Assembly: GCF_000226095.1 (NCBI RefSeq)
Contig: NC_016476.1
Location: forward strand, 868,001-932,000
Direction: 5' to 3'
Origin: Thermothelomyces thermophilus ATCC 42464
Taxonomy: Eukaryota > Ascomycota > Sordariomycetes > Sordariales > Chaetomiaceae
Length of the DNA stretch: 64,000 bases
Part shown: positions 10,422 to 23,268 of the stretch, piece by piece
Numbering within the stretch: the first letter of the stretch is position 1
How the letters are laid out: each line of letters starts with the position of its first letter
Position numbers and translations under genes: made by a program
The notes under the pieces: generated by a model
What the model saw: the letters and a program-made list of their open reading frames with translations, nothing else
Told to the model about the DNA's origin: nothing
The model's database searches: none

Positions 10422-12667
10422 GTTGATAATGTCCAACCTGCTGTTGGTTGAATCTCTAACACAGCGTTGAGGGCAGCAAGCAGGGAGAGGGAAACCGAAG
10501 GTTGGAGAAGATGAGCTTCTTTGGAGAGTACAGTGACAGAAAGGCAAAGAGGATGAGGTGTTTAGGGAGACACTCTTCAACGATGTTAAAGTGGCATGTG
10601 CTGGAGAGTGAATACCAGGTACATGGTCTTTGCTGTTGTTCTGCATCGACCTACTATTGTTCGCTTGCCTACTATAGTTGAGCCCGTGAGTCACGTTACT
10701 TTTTGGCTCGGATCAAACGCGCGATATGGAAGCTTCTCCTGGGCAATTAGATACAACGTTCGATAAGACGTGCCTGCTACTGGAGTGAATCGGGATAGCG
10801 CAAAGGGGGGTGACTCGAGGTTCTGACAAACACTAAAGCACCCTCGTCCCACCTCCCATCTCTCGACCAAGTTCCTTCACAGAAATGGGATTCTCATCCA
10901 CGTACTCTGCCACAAGATTGAATGGAATGTTTACATTAACGATGGTGCAGAGGTACCTATGTTCGTACGGTGTATGGTTGAGGGCTGTATATCCCCCAAA
11001 ACGACCTCGAGCGCTGAAGGTCTGAATGAGAATAACAGCCGTAACGTGAATCAGCAAGCACGTAATCCGTCTTACTCAATGGGTGACTTGTAAGCTCTGG
11101 TCAAAACACTTACACATTGTAGATTGTTTAAGATGCACTAATTATTCAAACAGTCAAGACAAGGTTGTATTAGAATTTGGTGAGGTCAGTTAGCGGGGTC
11201 TAGCATAGAAGTGCTCATCTCGTGACGTGCCCATTGTCTTTCTTCTATGTGACGAATCCTCCGGGCCTTTAGAGCCAAATGCTCGATTTCAACATCAACA
11301 CAATATAATTCTATTTCAATCAGGTGGCTGCCACGTACGACCATACCCACCAGAAAGCACGGCATCCCGTCCGCTCTGCCCTAGTTAAGCTGGTGAGGGT
11401 CCGGGTAGTAGTTGGGTCGGTGACGACCAGCGAATGCCGGATGTTGTACGTTTTTTGCTCTGCTTTTTGATTTTATTTTGTTTTAGATCGGGTTCTGTGG
11501 GGTTCATGACTACGAAGTACATACGCACAGTCTAGCCGCGAAGAGGCCGAGGCGGGGCGACTCCTGTAGAGGAATGGCTGCAGCCCTGGGCCACCACAAA
11601 TTCTACAAGGCCACTCGAGGCATCTCCCTCCTACCTCAACTGGCATCGTACACATTACCTATGGGCAACGCAGCGTGTCTAGGCAGGATTGAGACTGTGT
11701 TCAGACGACGTCACTGTGATATACCCACTAGGATTTTCTTCTCATTCCTAAGGTGGGTAACATACATGGCCATGAATGCTTTCTCAGGTCACGAAAAAAA
11801 GAGAAAGCAAGAGCGCCTGGCTACAGAACATAAACAATCAACAGTTGTTGAGCATCTCAGCCAAAAGCGCGATTCTCGAACGACCAAGATCTGACTTTCT
11901 TATCTCGCTGTGACATTAGCATATTCACCACCAGTACCCACAGATCGTCTGCCGCGAGGTTGCTCCAGCCAGGGCGACCGCCTTTTGGTTCTTTGCAACC
12001 CGTGACATGTGTATATACAGCGGCCTTGCCCTCTATTACTCCTCATGGCCGTCATTCACCGGGCATGATGCCTGAGCAGAGAACTCAGCCAAGCCCCGGC
12101 ATATTGGATACCTACTTTGGTAGTTTACATACTGGCTATCCCAACTCGCGGATGACTTGACGCATCCTTCTGCTTCAACGAGCATCGGTAGCTGCATCTC
12201 TGTCACCATGCTGGATGAAGACTACGAGGTTTACCGCAACTCGTGGAAGGAGGGAGTTAGGTGTGGCGAAATGACGGTCAAGTTGGATCTGTGTTCTGCT
12301 ACCCAGGTGTTTCAACGGAAGACTACTTGTAGGTAATCCGTACATACCTAACCTTAGCTAAAATAAGGTGCCGAGTGGGCCGAGGCTACCAGCGGCCGAA
12401 AGGAATCTTGCTGCAGCTCCGTTGCTGCTCGCACCATCACTTTTCCCTTTTCGGTCATGATGGCTACTACGAGGCCCAAACGACCACCTTCTCCGCTTCG
12501 AGAGCTCCATCAGTTCATGCTTGCAGTATGTTTAAGTATATATCCCGAATTGCCATCTGGTGGTTCCCAGCTAATTAGTGTCACGCGCTATCTCGGGATG
12601 CAACACCACCTGCTCCTGATCTCGATATCTCGATCTCGCCTCAAGACCCGAAACGGCTGTTATAACT
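10422..12667. other. Gene-poor intergenic region
   Basis: About 2.2 kb with only short overlapping frames. The longest are a 106-codon frame at 11574-11894 (+) and a 74-codon frame at 10833-11057 (-), neither with family signals. I see no gene I can support. Confidence 0.4.
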
Positions 12668-14745
12668 TTGTTTTTTAGCGGGACGGAGAGTCGCATCTCT
12701 CCACCCTCTCCACCGTCTCCACGCCTCATCTGGTATCTCCTAGGCATTCTTCTACTTGCAAATATCATCCACCGTGTCGGGAGATGGTATCGCCTCCGCC
12801 ACATCCCCGGCCCGACTCTTGCTGGATGGACCTCTCTGTGGTTGACTAGGCGATATCTGAAAGAAACCCTTTTCCAGGACGTTTCTGCCCTGGTGGAGAA
12901 ATATGGTAAGTTCTTCGCTTACACCATCCCCCCCAACCCATCTAATTACCTACGGTTTAGGCATTACCTTGATGGTCATCTCTTTTAGAAAACTAACAGT
13001 TCATGTAGGCCCCCTGATCCGGATCGCAGCCAACAAGGTCCTCTGTACTGACGTAGACACCATCTACTGGATTTCAAGTGTCCGATCGGACTACAGAAAA
13101 GTCAGGGTGGTACACCATTGCCCGCGTCTCTCGCCACGCCGATAATGTCTTTATCATTATAGACCCGGTGCTCCACAAGGAACGAAAAAAATACATTATG
13201 CCAGGCGTAAGAGGGATTCGTCTTTGGCTACGTAGCGAGATCAGGGTCAAGAAAATCTAACTACTCTCTTTCGCAATGTTAGTATTCAGGGAAAGGAGTT
13301 GCGCAGTTCGAGGAGGGTACCGACAGAGCACTCGCGGCGTGAATAGACCTCATTGAGAGAAAGTATATTTCGACCCCTGACAAAGTGAACTTCATGAACC
13401 TTGACGAGAAGACACATTTCTACGCGCTCGACGCCATCGGCGAGATTGCCTGGAACGATCCTCGGGTTCCTCAAACAGGATCGAGATGTTAAAGGCGTGG
13501 TGGCTGTCAATGACGCCGCGCTGCCTCTAATGTTGACGACAGGAGACTACGTCATATTCTGGAAGACGATCCGAAAGTGGCCGTTCTACTACCTGCTCCC
13601 AAATGACGGATCGGAGACCGGATTTGGGGCCATCGTCTGGTGAGTGGAACGCCCCAGGCCATCGATCATGGCCTGTTAGTTTCCAGGTCATGATGGAAGT
13701 ACCAATCCTGAGTCTCACTGTTGTTACTCTTCGGAAAACCACAGCAACGCGAAGAAGATCGTCGCCAAACGCTTGAGACCCAACGCCGATCCCAAGCGTG
13801 ACATGCTGGAGTCATTCATGGACCAAGGCCTACGAGGCGAAGAGCTCGTCCAAGAAGTTGGTTTCCAGTTGTGCATCTCAGCTACCCCCCCTCCCCCCCC
13901 CTTTTCTTACATGATCACACACCACTTCCTCAACCTCCCCCCAATTATCCAATCCATGTCGCACTGGAATCTTACTGTGCAATCTTGCCTGCTCTAATAA
14001 TCACGGCACGCGGGCACAGAGTTTCCGGCTCCGACACGATCTCGTCCCTACTGTATACCACCTTCTTCCTGCTGCTCACCCACCCGGCCGCCTACGCGCG
14101 CCTGTAATCCGAGCTCGACGCCGTTACCGTCGCCGCCGCCGCTTCCGATAGCGGCCCAACGGCCGCGTCCCCCGTCCCCCTCCTCCGCGACGCCCAGGCG
14201 CGCCCCCTTCCCTACCTGCAGGCCGTGATCCGCGAGGTCCTCCGGCTCTTTCCGCCCCTCTGCGCGCCCCCGGTCTACAAGGAGATGCCCCGGGGCGGGG
14301 ACACGCTGTGCGGGCAGGCCCTGCCGGGGGGCACCCTCGTGGCCACGGGCAACCAGCAGTGGCAGGCCGGGCGCGCCATCGCGCTCGTGGAGGCGAGAAA
14401 GGTCATTGGCGAGGTGAGTCTTCTATTGTTCTTTTTTCTTTCTTTTCTCCTCCTATCATCCTCTTGGTCTCTCTCCTTCATTTCCACGTCTTGTTCCTAT
14501 TCCGCCTCCGCCACCTCTTCTTCAATCGCTCCTCCCATCACTTCTCTGCCGTTGACAGTCGGCTGTGCACATTCGGGTATTCCGAACGCGTTGACTGATC
14601 GGCGGGAGAATGATTGTTGACCCGCGTGGCGTAGCTGGTGAGACGATACAACTGGTCGCTGGCCAACCCGCTCGATCCTCCAAGAATCTATAATAATGTG
14701 GTTTGGGTGGTGCGTGATCTCTGGGTCAAGGCTGAGCGGAGGTAA
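12668..14745 (+). pseudogene. Broken cytochrome P450 (pisatin-demethylase-like) lacking its heme-binding loop
   Basis: P450 pieces follow in order over 2 kb: an N-terminal anchor (LIWYLLGILLLANII) with HIPGPTLAGW; after an intron (12905-13009), GPLIRIAANKVLCTDVDTIY; then WYTIARVSRH in a shifted frame (near 13097); IDLIERKY after an in-frame TGA (near 13343); ALDAIGEIAW, then a second frameshift near 13460 into LGFLKQDRDV; helix I (SGSDTISSLLYTT); a TAA near 14104; and the ExxR helix (REVLRLFPPL). Then VATGNQQW runs directly into QAGRAIALVEARKVIGE. The second part normally follows the heme-binding cysteine, so the segment carrying Cys has been deleted. A last exon (14635-14745, acceptor TAG) supplies LVRRYNWSLANPLDPP and the usual end. 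The intact ancestor resembled the CYP57-like group. No proper start codon is found upstream. Confidence 0.85.
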
Positions 14746-17744
14746 TTAGGCACGGAAGCGCCATCTTCTTCTTTGGGAATACCTGTTTAAGTAGGAACCC
14801 GAACAAACAAAGGTCGACTACGGCGAGATACTTTGGTGATAGATTAATGCTTCGTATAATTAGTATAACATGTGATGAAGTGCGTTAGCGCGATGTGAAA
14901 TGTTATCAGCAGGCAAGCCACACGACTGTCTGCTCATTTGCTTGGTGGCTTACCGACCAGCCACCTAAGCAGCACGGTAAAAACCAGAGCGGTGACGGAG
15001 AACCTAAACTCTCGTGGAGCAACTAAATTTGCTTTCGGTCGCGCCGACCCCTTTCCAGCTCCCCGCTTCTTAATGTGCAGCAACGCTGGCCGAAGTGTGG
15101 CTGCCACGTCATTGCTGCGCAGGAGTTTGATTTGACTCGATCTTAGACCCTCCTCTCGAGTGAGTTCGGTCCGTCGGATCATTGATTAGGTACTTGGGTA
15201 GGTAAGGTAGTAATGATACTCCGGCGTTGGGTGCGAAACCGACTTGATGATCGGTGTTCAGCTGCCGCCAGTGTATGTGTCCGCTGTTAGAGGTATACAG
15301 CCGGTTGTTCAAGAAGGCCATGATGCTTTCCACCTGGTAACCATTAGATGGTTCTCTGCCACGAGGTTCTTGGCGGGGTGTGTATACGTATGTAGCATCT
15401 CCGTACAGATGTACTGTATGTATGAACATCGGGTACCTGCATACTCCGTACACGTGCAATATGAAATAGGTAACTTTATTCGTATCCCAACCTATCATGC
15501 CCCTGCTCGAGCGGGGAGTGCAAAGTAGCGTGTACTTGGAATGACTTTACATTCCTCTGTTCACGAAGATCCTCTCGATGATCGGCTGGGCGTAGCGAGG
15601 GTAGCGTAGGGGACAGCTGACTGGCGTCAAGGGCCTCCGTCTCGAACTGCAGCCAACACCAACGCCTCTTTCGGTGAAAATGCTTCGCAGAAGAGGATGG
15701 AGCTTCATTGAAGTCACAGCTGTGATACTGAGCCTCGGGGGCTGGGGTGCCATCATAAGCAGCGGTTCCGTCTAGCGTCTAGGGATTTATTAGGCAATGC
15801 GGCTACGACAGATCGAGCTCACCAGATATTCAAAAGGACTCTTGGAAACCGGGCTCTCCCTGGAAAAGCCGGTATTCACAGCCTTGGCAAACCTGTGCTC
15901 GCTTGGCGTTGTGGCTTCAGCTACTCCGTACGCCTGTTCACGCTGTCGATATTGATCCTTAGTGTATTGCGTCGCACGTGTGCACTTTAGGTATAGTACT
16001 TACACACCGGTGTCCCACTTTCGGCTGTCCCCCCGCTATGTACTGTACATACAAGGGTGCGCTTGACGCCAAAGTGCAATCACAACACAACATTTTGGAT
16101 GCCAGGATGATCTGGGGTTCAGAGTTGCGGGTCATCGAGCTGAGGTGCACAGGCCAGTTCTAGGAATCGCGGGCGATGTTACCTTCGATTAGGGTAATAA
16201 CGTGATGGAAATTTGATGATAAGGAGGCCGGAGCAAGGACCAGGCCGGGACAGACGTTCCCGCTGTTGGCTTCTGTTTCCTCCGCTGCCGCTTCCAGAAG
16301 TCCATCCATACTGTGTCGGGTGTGGATGGTTATATAAAGGTAGGGTAACTTGTGTAAATGCGACAAACAATTAGAGACAGAAGTTTGATTTCAACCGTCG
16401 AGAAGCCGCGCCGATCCGCTGTTTCCTTGTCGTGGTCTGTAATCCGTACGTACACTGTGCACTAAAGTAAATCCTATGTAAGTTAAGGTTCCGCAACCCC
16501 TCCCAGCGATCCGCCCCATCGCTGATCTCAGGGCTGGAGAGTGAACCCGTCAAGTTGGAGAAGTCAGATTTCTTGTTGGCGGGCTTGACCCCACGCAGTG
16601 CTTCCCCATCGTCGGTGACCAACCCAGGATTCGCGCTTTGCTTGGCAGGGGTCTTGACTCGCAAGCTCCGAAACATGTGCGCGTTTCTATTATCGGTGCG
16701 ACCGGAAATGGGCGTGGGGGAACAAGTATCCGTGGGTGCCCAGAATGTGATGAGAGCCGCGAGAGCAACGGGACCCCTGTGGTCGCAAACTTCCGCTGTC
16801 TGCATATTCAAAACAAAGCCGATCTTGGGGCCTTGGGCCCAAGGCAGCCGTGTCGTCGGCGGTCGCAACAACCGAAAAGATTGCAGCAATGGCCTAAAAC
16901 TTGATTAAGGATTGGGTATACTGCAATCCCTACATATATGTATATATGTAGGTACTGAACATACCTACATACTGCGTACATCAGGCACAGTATGCAGTAG
17001 TGCCCCTCATGGCAAAACCAGTTCAGCCAACGCGCGAGTTGTTAAGGAAGCCGACGAAGCCGCCAAGCAATTCGGCAAGGGCGTTGCAAATGTTTTTTGC
17101 CGCGATTTGCCCGTGCCTGAGAGTTTATGGGAGCGGGGATGACGGGGCGAAATGCGCCGACCCCTGAGCCTCGCGCTGCCCGAAGGTCGCGCCTGTTGTG
17201 GAAAAAATGGCAAGCACACGAGCGCTTTACCCAATTCAGACAAAGTGCCAGGAACGCGCTGGCGATCGTTTCCCGAAACAAACGCGGCAGGAAGCGAAAG
17301 TTGAGTGCGAATGGTCAACGCTCCAACACCCTCCCAGCAACTTCCCAGCTCGCCGGGATTCGTCCAGGAACGTGTATGGCTGTCATGGAGGAGTAGCGCA
17401 ACGTGCAGCAAGCACGCCAATGGAAGCCACCATTCCTTCCACCTACACTAGTGTATTCCCGTCATGCCGGGTTCGCTTTCGCGCACTCAGAGCAAGGCGT
17501 TCTGCGCCTGTGCAGTTGCTCCTCCAGCATTCTTCTGTCCCACATCACCCTCCCACACCAGCCCCAGCTCCTCCTCCTCCCGTCATTCCCTGGCACGCTT
17601 CCAAAGCCTTCACTCCTTTGGCCTGGAATGCTCACTATCCCTCGGCAGCAAGAGTTTACGCTCTGCGTTCGTTCTTTTCCTTGACCCTAGTTTGCCATGA
17701 AATCCTGGTAATCCACCACACCGGCATCCAAACACGACGATAAT
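14746..17744. other. Long intergenic region without recognised genes
   Basis: About 3 kb. Short palindromic words of the TACATACATATGTA/GTACATAC type recur (for example near 16930-16980), as is common between genes in this group. The largest frame (172 codons, 16371-16889, minus) overlaps similar frames on the other strand and shows no domain. A C/T-rich block at 17500-17690 is the probable 5' region of the next gene. Confidence 0.4.
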
Positions 17745-19557
17745 ATGCGCCTTCCGCCGCCCGGGCCGCCCAGGGACAAGGCCCGGGAGAAGCGGCTCCT
17801 GGATGGGCTCGTCCACGTCCTCACCGACCCGGTGTGCAAGACCTTCCCCAACTCACTAGGATGTACTGCGGCAGAGCCTGACCCGGATCCGAGTCCTGAT
17901 CCGGCGCCGGCCCCGACGCCCACCCCGACCCAACCGGCTGTGACTTCAGCACCGGTGACTAAACCACCGGCCCAAAGCTCTCCAGTCCAGGCTCCGCAGC
18001 CCACGACTAACCCTCAGAAATCGGAGGATCCCGTCGGACAGCAGCCTCCGCGGCCAACAGAGACAGCTTCCACTGGCTCTGGGAAGTCGGACGGCCCTGG
18101 GAAGTCAGATGGATCTGGTGGGAAGTCAGATCCTCCAGCAGGATCGGACTCGCAAGGGTCGGGGTCGAACGGCGACTCATCGGGCTCTGGCTCATCTGAC
18201 CGGGGCTCGTCCAAAACCGAGCCCGGAACAACAGACGGGAACTCTGGCTCCTCCAGCTCAGACGGCACAAGCGGGACCGGCCCGAACGCGGGCCATGGAA
18301 GTGGTTCGACTACGGGAGGGGACGGCGGAAGTAATAATACAGGCGGTGACAAGAGCGCGGGAGGCAACGGCAGCGGCAGCGAAATTGGAGGCGGACATGA
18401 CGGGTCTCAAGATTCGGGCAACACACCACCAACGACCCACAAACAGGGTGATGGCGAGCCGCACTCGGGCTCGGGTCCCGCGACCGGCGGCGTGGACGTG
18501 GATGATGACGGCGTTCCTGTTTTCCCGCAGAAGGGAACGTACAATGACACGCCGACCACTCCTGGCGGAGCGACGACACCTGGGGAAACAGCAACGCCAG
18601 GCTCGTTGACGGGTGACGGCATTTCCCACACTGACTGGGGTAACTTGGCAGCGGGAAATGATGCGACTCACGGAAGTGGCACAAATAGCGGCGGCGCTGG
18701 GAGCGGAGGTGATGGGATCGACGGCAGCAACGGCAACGGAAATGGCAGCAGCTCAGACGGAGCCTCGCACCCTAGCTCGCTACCTGGAATCATTGGTGGT
18801 GTTGTCGGTAGGTGTGTTCTGAACCCGTTTACGGAGGATTGCCCCGACTAATAAAACCCATCCAGCAATCCTCGTTCTTCTATTTGTTCTCCTTGCTTTA
18901 GTCCTCTACAAGTACCGGCACAAGCGTCGCGTCCAGGCCTTCCTGGCCAAGTACACTCCCTTCAGGACGTCCGGGTACACCGATATTGAGAAGAAGCGGT
19001 CCTCTATCGGTGCTGGCCTCCTCTTTACCGACGGCTCCCACGGTGATGTCTTGATGCAACAAAACCCGAGCACCTTCGGCTACGGAACCATGGTGTCCTC
19101 GGCCGTTGAACAACCCCATCCGGCTGCGACGCCTCGGGAACGCCCCGACGGTCCGGCCCAGATCCTTACGACCACTCTGCCTGCCAGGCGCCCCGGCAGC
19201 CCCGGCAGCCCCCTTAGCCCGTTCGAGGTCTCCCCCTTGTCGCCCGGGTTTCCACAGAGCCCGCCGCCCGCAGTAGCTCGCCGCTCTAGTCAAGAGTCCG
19301 TCAGCGGTGTCAGCATTGCCAGCAGCGGGGTCTTCTCCCCGTCCCTCCTCTCGTGGCCCGCCCCGCCGTCCGCCGCTCCGAGTACCACGACATCGCCGCC
19401 GCCCAGCGCCCACGGGAATCTGGCGGATCTCGCGGCCAAGTATAAGCCGCTGACGCCGACGAAGCCGACGGATCCCCTGAACCGATCGTCTATTCGCGCA
19501 GTCTCTCCTGCACCGGCCAGTCCGTCAACTTGGCAGAAACCGGCAGACTGGGACTGA
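17745..19557 (+). CDS. Single-pass membrane protein with Ser/Gly-rich ectodomain, two exons
   Basis: Exon 1 (17745-18807) and exon 2 (18866-19557) join in phase across a 58-nt intron and give 584 aa. Residues 1-40 hold a helix and two cysteines (VCKTFPNSLGC). About 45-75 are Pro/Asp-Pro repeats. About 75-345 are Ser/Gly/Thr/Asp-rich low complexity, likely heavily O-glycosylated. The TM segment GIIGGVVGAILVLLFVLLALVLY (split by the intron) is followed by a basic stop-transfer stretch (KYRHKRR) and a Pro/Ser-rich cytoplasmic tail of about 210 residues. The architecture resembles fungal wall-stress sensors or other surface glycoproteins, but no WSC or other named domain is seen. No signal peptide is visible at this start; an upstream leader exon may be missing from my model, or the TM may serve as the signal anchor. 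Confidence 0.72.
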
Positions 19558-20653
19558 GCTAGCATATCCCAGTGCAAGATCCAGCCTGTGGTTATTGGTT
19601 CCACTTTGTCTTGCTGGCTGGGGATTGCCATGGGGCCAGCCAGAGACGTGGATCGGATGGGCTCAGGGCGCAACACTGCAATATGAGGTGGTGTGTGGCA
19701 GCGAGTCTCCAACTCCTTGACTACAATGCCTGACTTGTCCACGCCTCATGTTTTTCACCTTGTCTGGCTTCAAAGACATCGTGTATGCCATACCGCATGT
19801 CATATACTGTCCTTCTTTCTTTCAATTCCATAGGAACATTTCTTTCATGTTTAGAGGCGGATGGTGTTGGGGAACATGGTGGGAGCTCAAAAACTACCAC
19901 ACCGCCGTGTTCAGCTGCATCGGCGTCTCTCGAGCCGTAGATAGCTCCGCTATAATATTGTAACATTTCGTGTATATATAATATGGGGTAAATTATCAAC
20001 CTTGGTTGCTTTTGCGTTGTGGTCTCCCCATCAGGATCGCGCTGCACTCGAACTCGATTACTTGGTTACCTATTAATTAGTCATCTTTCATTCCGCTAAT
20101 TACCCCAGGTGCCACAGATGGAGTGCTCCTCCCCGAGGGCTACCGGGAATGAACGAATCAATAAAAGATCGATCGATCTCTTTCGTGAAGGTTGCCAATT
20201 TTGAAGTAGATACGTAGGATAGTGGTAGAATTGTGCTTGTGAGATTCTACCTACGTCAGCAGAATGAAAAGAGGAGATTGGGAGAGCTGGGGTGGCACTT
20301 GCCAGGGCGTCAAAAACCAAAATATGGACGGAACAGGCACAGCAGCTCCTTCCTACGGGAGACTTGAATCAAAGGACGAGCTTACTTTAACCAATGATCA
20401 TCCTCTCTAGGCCCTCGAAGCTCCAAACGGAGAAATGTGACTTTGCCAAAAACGACCACTCGTGACAGAAACTTTGAGCGCTCCTCTCGGCACCCGCGGG
20501 CTGCCGCTTCCCAGCGACTTCCCGTCAGCCTGCAAACGCGAGAAACTTTGTATCACTCCACGCATATAATACGCGGCACGGTCAAGATCTTGCCCATGCA
20601 GCTGAAAAATCTCTCATCGTCGTAACGTGCTACTTGGACTGGCTGAGCCAACG
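19558..20653. other. Intergenic, 5' region of LAG1 gene
   Basis: No gene seen. An AT-rich patch lies near 19965-19995. A TATA-like ATATAATACG lies at about 20564, some 90 bp before the LAG1 start, and is a plausible core promoter. Confidence 0.4.
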
Positions 20654-22040
20654 ATGATTGCAGCTGAAACGTCGTTGTTTAACATCCCCTCAACCAGCCT
20701 CATGGCGACGACTAGGGAGAATGCCGCACCAACACCTCATCGGCGCCCTAGGTTAAACTCGACTAATGACAAACCGCTTTTGCAGATCCGGAGCCACTCT
20801 CAATCCCGATTGAGCCCTTCGCAAAGACTTCACCACCGCACGCGGGGGGGAGCGTTACCTCGGCACCCTCGAGCAGTACTTCAGCGCACCTGGGTCCTCC
20901 CACTAGCTCTCACCCTCGTTGTCATCGCAGTCTACGTTGCAGACCCGAACGAATCGAATGTCGCACATAAATTCCTGTTTCTTTCATACAAGCTCGACGA
21001 TCAACACGAACACGTCCAATACGGGAAGGGCCCCCGCGATATAGCCTTTGTCAGCTTCTACACTGTCTTTCTCACTTTCATTCGCGAGTTCATCATGGCG
21101 ATGGTACTACGGCCACTGGCTCGTTATTGCGGGATCAGGTCCCGGGCTAAGCAGGCACGGTTCATGGAGCAAATGTACACGGTCTGCTATTTCGCCTTTG
21201 CGGGACTGCTCGGGCTGTACACGATGAAGCAGTCTCCAGGACTGTGGTACTTTCGGACGAGGGGGATGTACGAAGGCTATCCGCACGTGGTTCACACCGC
21301 CGTCTTCAAGTTCTACTACCTATTTCAGGCCGCATACTGGGCGCAGCAGGCAATCGTCATGGCCCTGGGCCAAGAGAAGCCACGCAAGGACTTCAAGGAG
21401 CTCATGGCCCATCACATCCTCACGCTGACATTGATCTTCCTGAGCTACCGCTTCCACTTCACCTACATTGGTATTTTTGTCTATATCACACACGATATCA
21501 GCGACTTGTTCTTGGCGGTAAGCGCAACTTGAATCAAGCACGACTCTCCCAGTGCACACGTCTCCTATCATGCTGCCCTGTCCTCGCGGACTTCCGCAAC
21601 GCGAGAATGTCAGCATCGGCTAAGCTTTGTCCCAGATATCCAAAACCCTGAACTATCTCGACCACCCTGCCCAGTACGCCACCTTCGCCCTCTGCATCGC
21701 CCTCTGGGTCTACCTGCGCCATTACCTCAACCTGGCCATCCTGTACTCCGTCGCCACCGAGTACAGCGCAGTCGGTCCGTTCGAGCTGGACTGGGCTGCC
21801 CAACAGTACAAATGCCGGGTGGCGCAGCTTGGGACGCTGGCACTGTTGGCCGCCCTGCAGGGGTTGAACTTGTTTTGGCTCCGCTGTCTGCTGCGGACGG
21901 CATACCGATACGTGGTGTCGGGGGTCGCGAAGGACGATCGATCGGAAGCAGAGGAAGAAGAGGGAGAGGCAGGAGCTGAGAGCAAGGTTGGTGAGGGAAT
22001 GGGTGGCCTAGAAGGGAACAAGAGTCAAGATTTGCGGTAA
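20654..22040 (+). CDS. lag1: LAG1/LAC1-type ceramide synthase (TLC domain), two exons
   Basis: ER membrane acyl-CoA-dependent ceramide synthase: it N-acylates sphingoid bases with a fatty acyl-CoA. Exon 1 20654-21517 and exon 2 21636-22040 join in phase and give 422 aa. The Lag1 motif is intact and spans the intron: MAHHILTLTLIFLSYRFHFT, then YIGIFVYITHDISDLFLA joined to ISKTLNYL. The two histidines of the HH pair and the HDxSD element are present. Several TM segments surround it (VLPLALTLVVIAVYV, IAFVSFYTVFLTFI and others), and the tail is Glu-rich, as in fungal homologues. The first ATG (20654) has A at -3; a second in-frame ATG at 20702 also has good context and could be the true start. 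Confidence 0.93.
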
Positions 22041-23268
22041 TGGATGGCGCGATGGTGGCAGAGATGATAGGAGCACGGTTGTCTTGTGCAGAAATATTGG
22101 TCGGCTGGGGGGCTCAAATGACCCAACAACTATCCCATCATCGTATGTGCCTAGAGGTAATTATTATCTGATCACAATGCAATGCAAACCGACAGAGCTT
22201 CCCTAGTTCCTCACAGAAAGCTCCGGGTGGGAGTTGGCCAATGCCCGACCACAGATTGACCGCAGAGACACAACCAGAAGGAAAAACGGGTAAAGAGGTA
22301 CGGGTACAAGCAGCCTTGGACTGGCTTTACTAGGGCCTGTCTCATGTCAAACGGGGAAAGGAGTTGATGCTTGCCTTGGGCGCTCTCCAACGGCAGACAA
22401 GGCAAACGAGGCGCAGCCTGCATGAGCCCGTGCTACCAACACCTACTACCATGCTTCGACCTATGGAAGGTGACAGATATGCAGTCCATCAGTTAACTCG
22501 TGGGCGCATTGGGTATCAACATGCTTCGAATCTCAATGAAAGGGGGTGAGGGGGGCCAGGTCAGATAACTTCGAGAGCAGCAGAAGGCAACTTAACGCGT
22601 AATTAGAGACGGATCCGGCTCGCACAACATACCCTGCAACGAAAGGAAAGATATAAACCGGCGAAGGCTTGAGGACGCGTATATGGTTCTTCTTTTTCTT
22701 TCTATCGTCTTTCTGCCCACCAACCAAGTCGACGTTATTCAGACATTGCGTGAGGCCTACTGCATGCCCCACCCACCTTGCGCTGATAACGTTGTTGGGC
22801 GGCAAGTGGCCGCTCTACTCGGCCAGAGGCAGACAGGAGGCATCCACGAGACGCCAATGCGAACCAACTCTCGTCAGCACGCCGAGATTAGTACTGGTTC
22901 TGGCTCTCTTAACCGTTGCATACATAGCTACAAAATGGGTACCTTCTTCAAGTTGGCTGACGTGCTCCCGTTTCCACCTTCTCTCAGCCCCCCTCCCCTT
23001 TTCAACGTCCGTTTAATTACGTACCAGCCGTCAGATATTGAACAAGCTGTCAATTGTGTTTAACTAGGAGCATTTCCCTTTCGTCTTCTTCCTTCCACTT
23101 TTTTCCGCAATCCAGCCAAAACATTTCCTCAGACAAACCCAAGGGATCGAAGTCCGATACCCCTCATTCACATCGGCCCACTGCATTGAAGTCCCTACCT
23201 GAAGGACCAATCCGTTCTGCCCATTAGGAACGCCGCTATATTTTTCTCCCATTGACTAATTACCCTAC
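22041..23268. other. Intergenic region before helicase gene
   Basis: About 1.2 kb, with only short frames (the longest 126 codons, 22683-23063) that lack domain signals. The pyrimidine-rich stretch at 23060-23110 is probably promoter or 5' UTR of the helicase gene. Confidence 0.4.

Noticed and set aside
12457-12678. Upstream exon for the P450 relic starting at MMATTRPKRP
   Set aside because: The GTATGT donor is present, but joining it to the TAG acceptor at about 12678 does not give the phase needed for the membrane-anchor frame.
16371-16889. 172-codon minus-strand open frame
   Set aside because: Overlaps open frames of similar size on the plus strand; composition looks random and no domain is seen.
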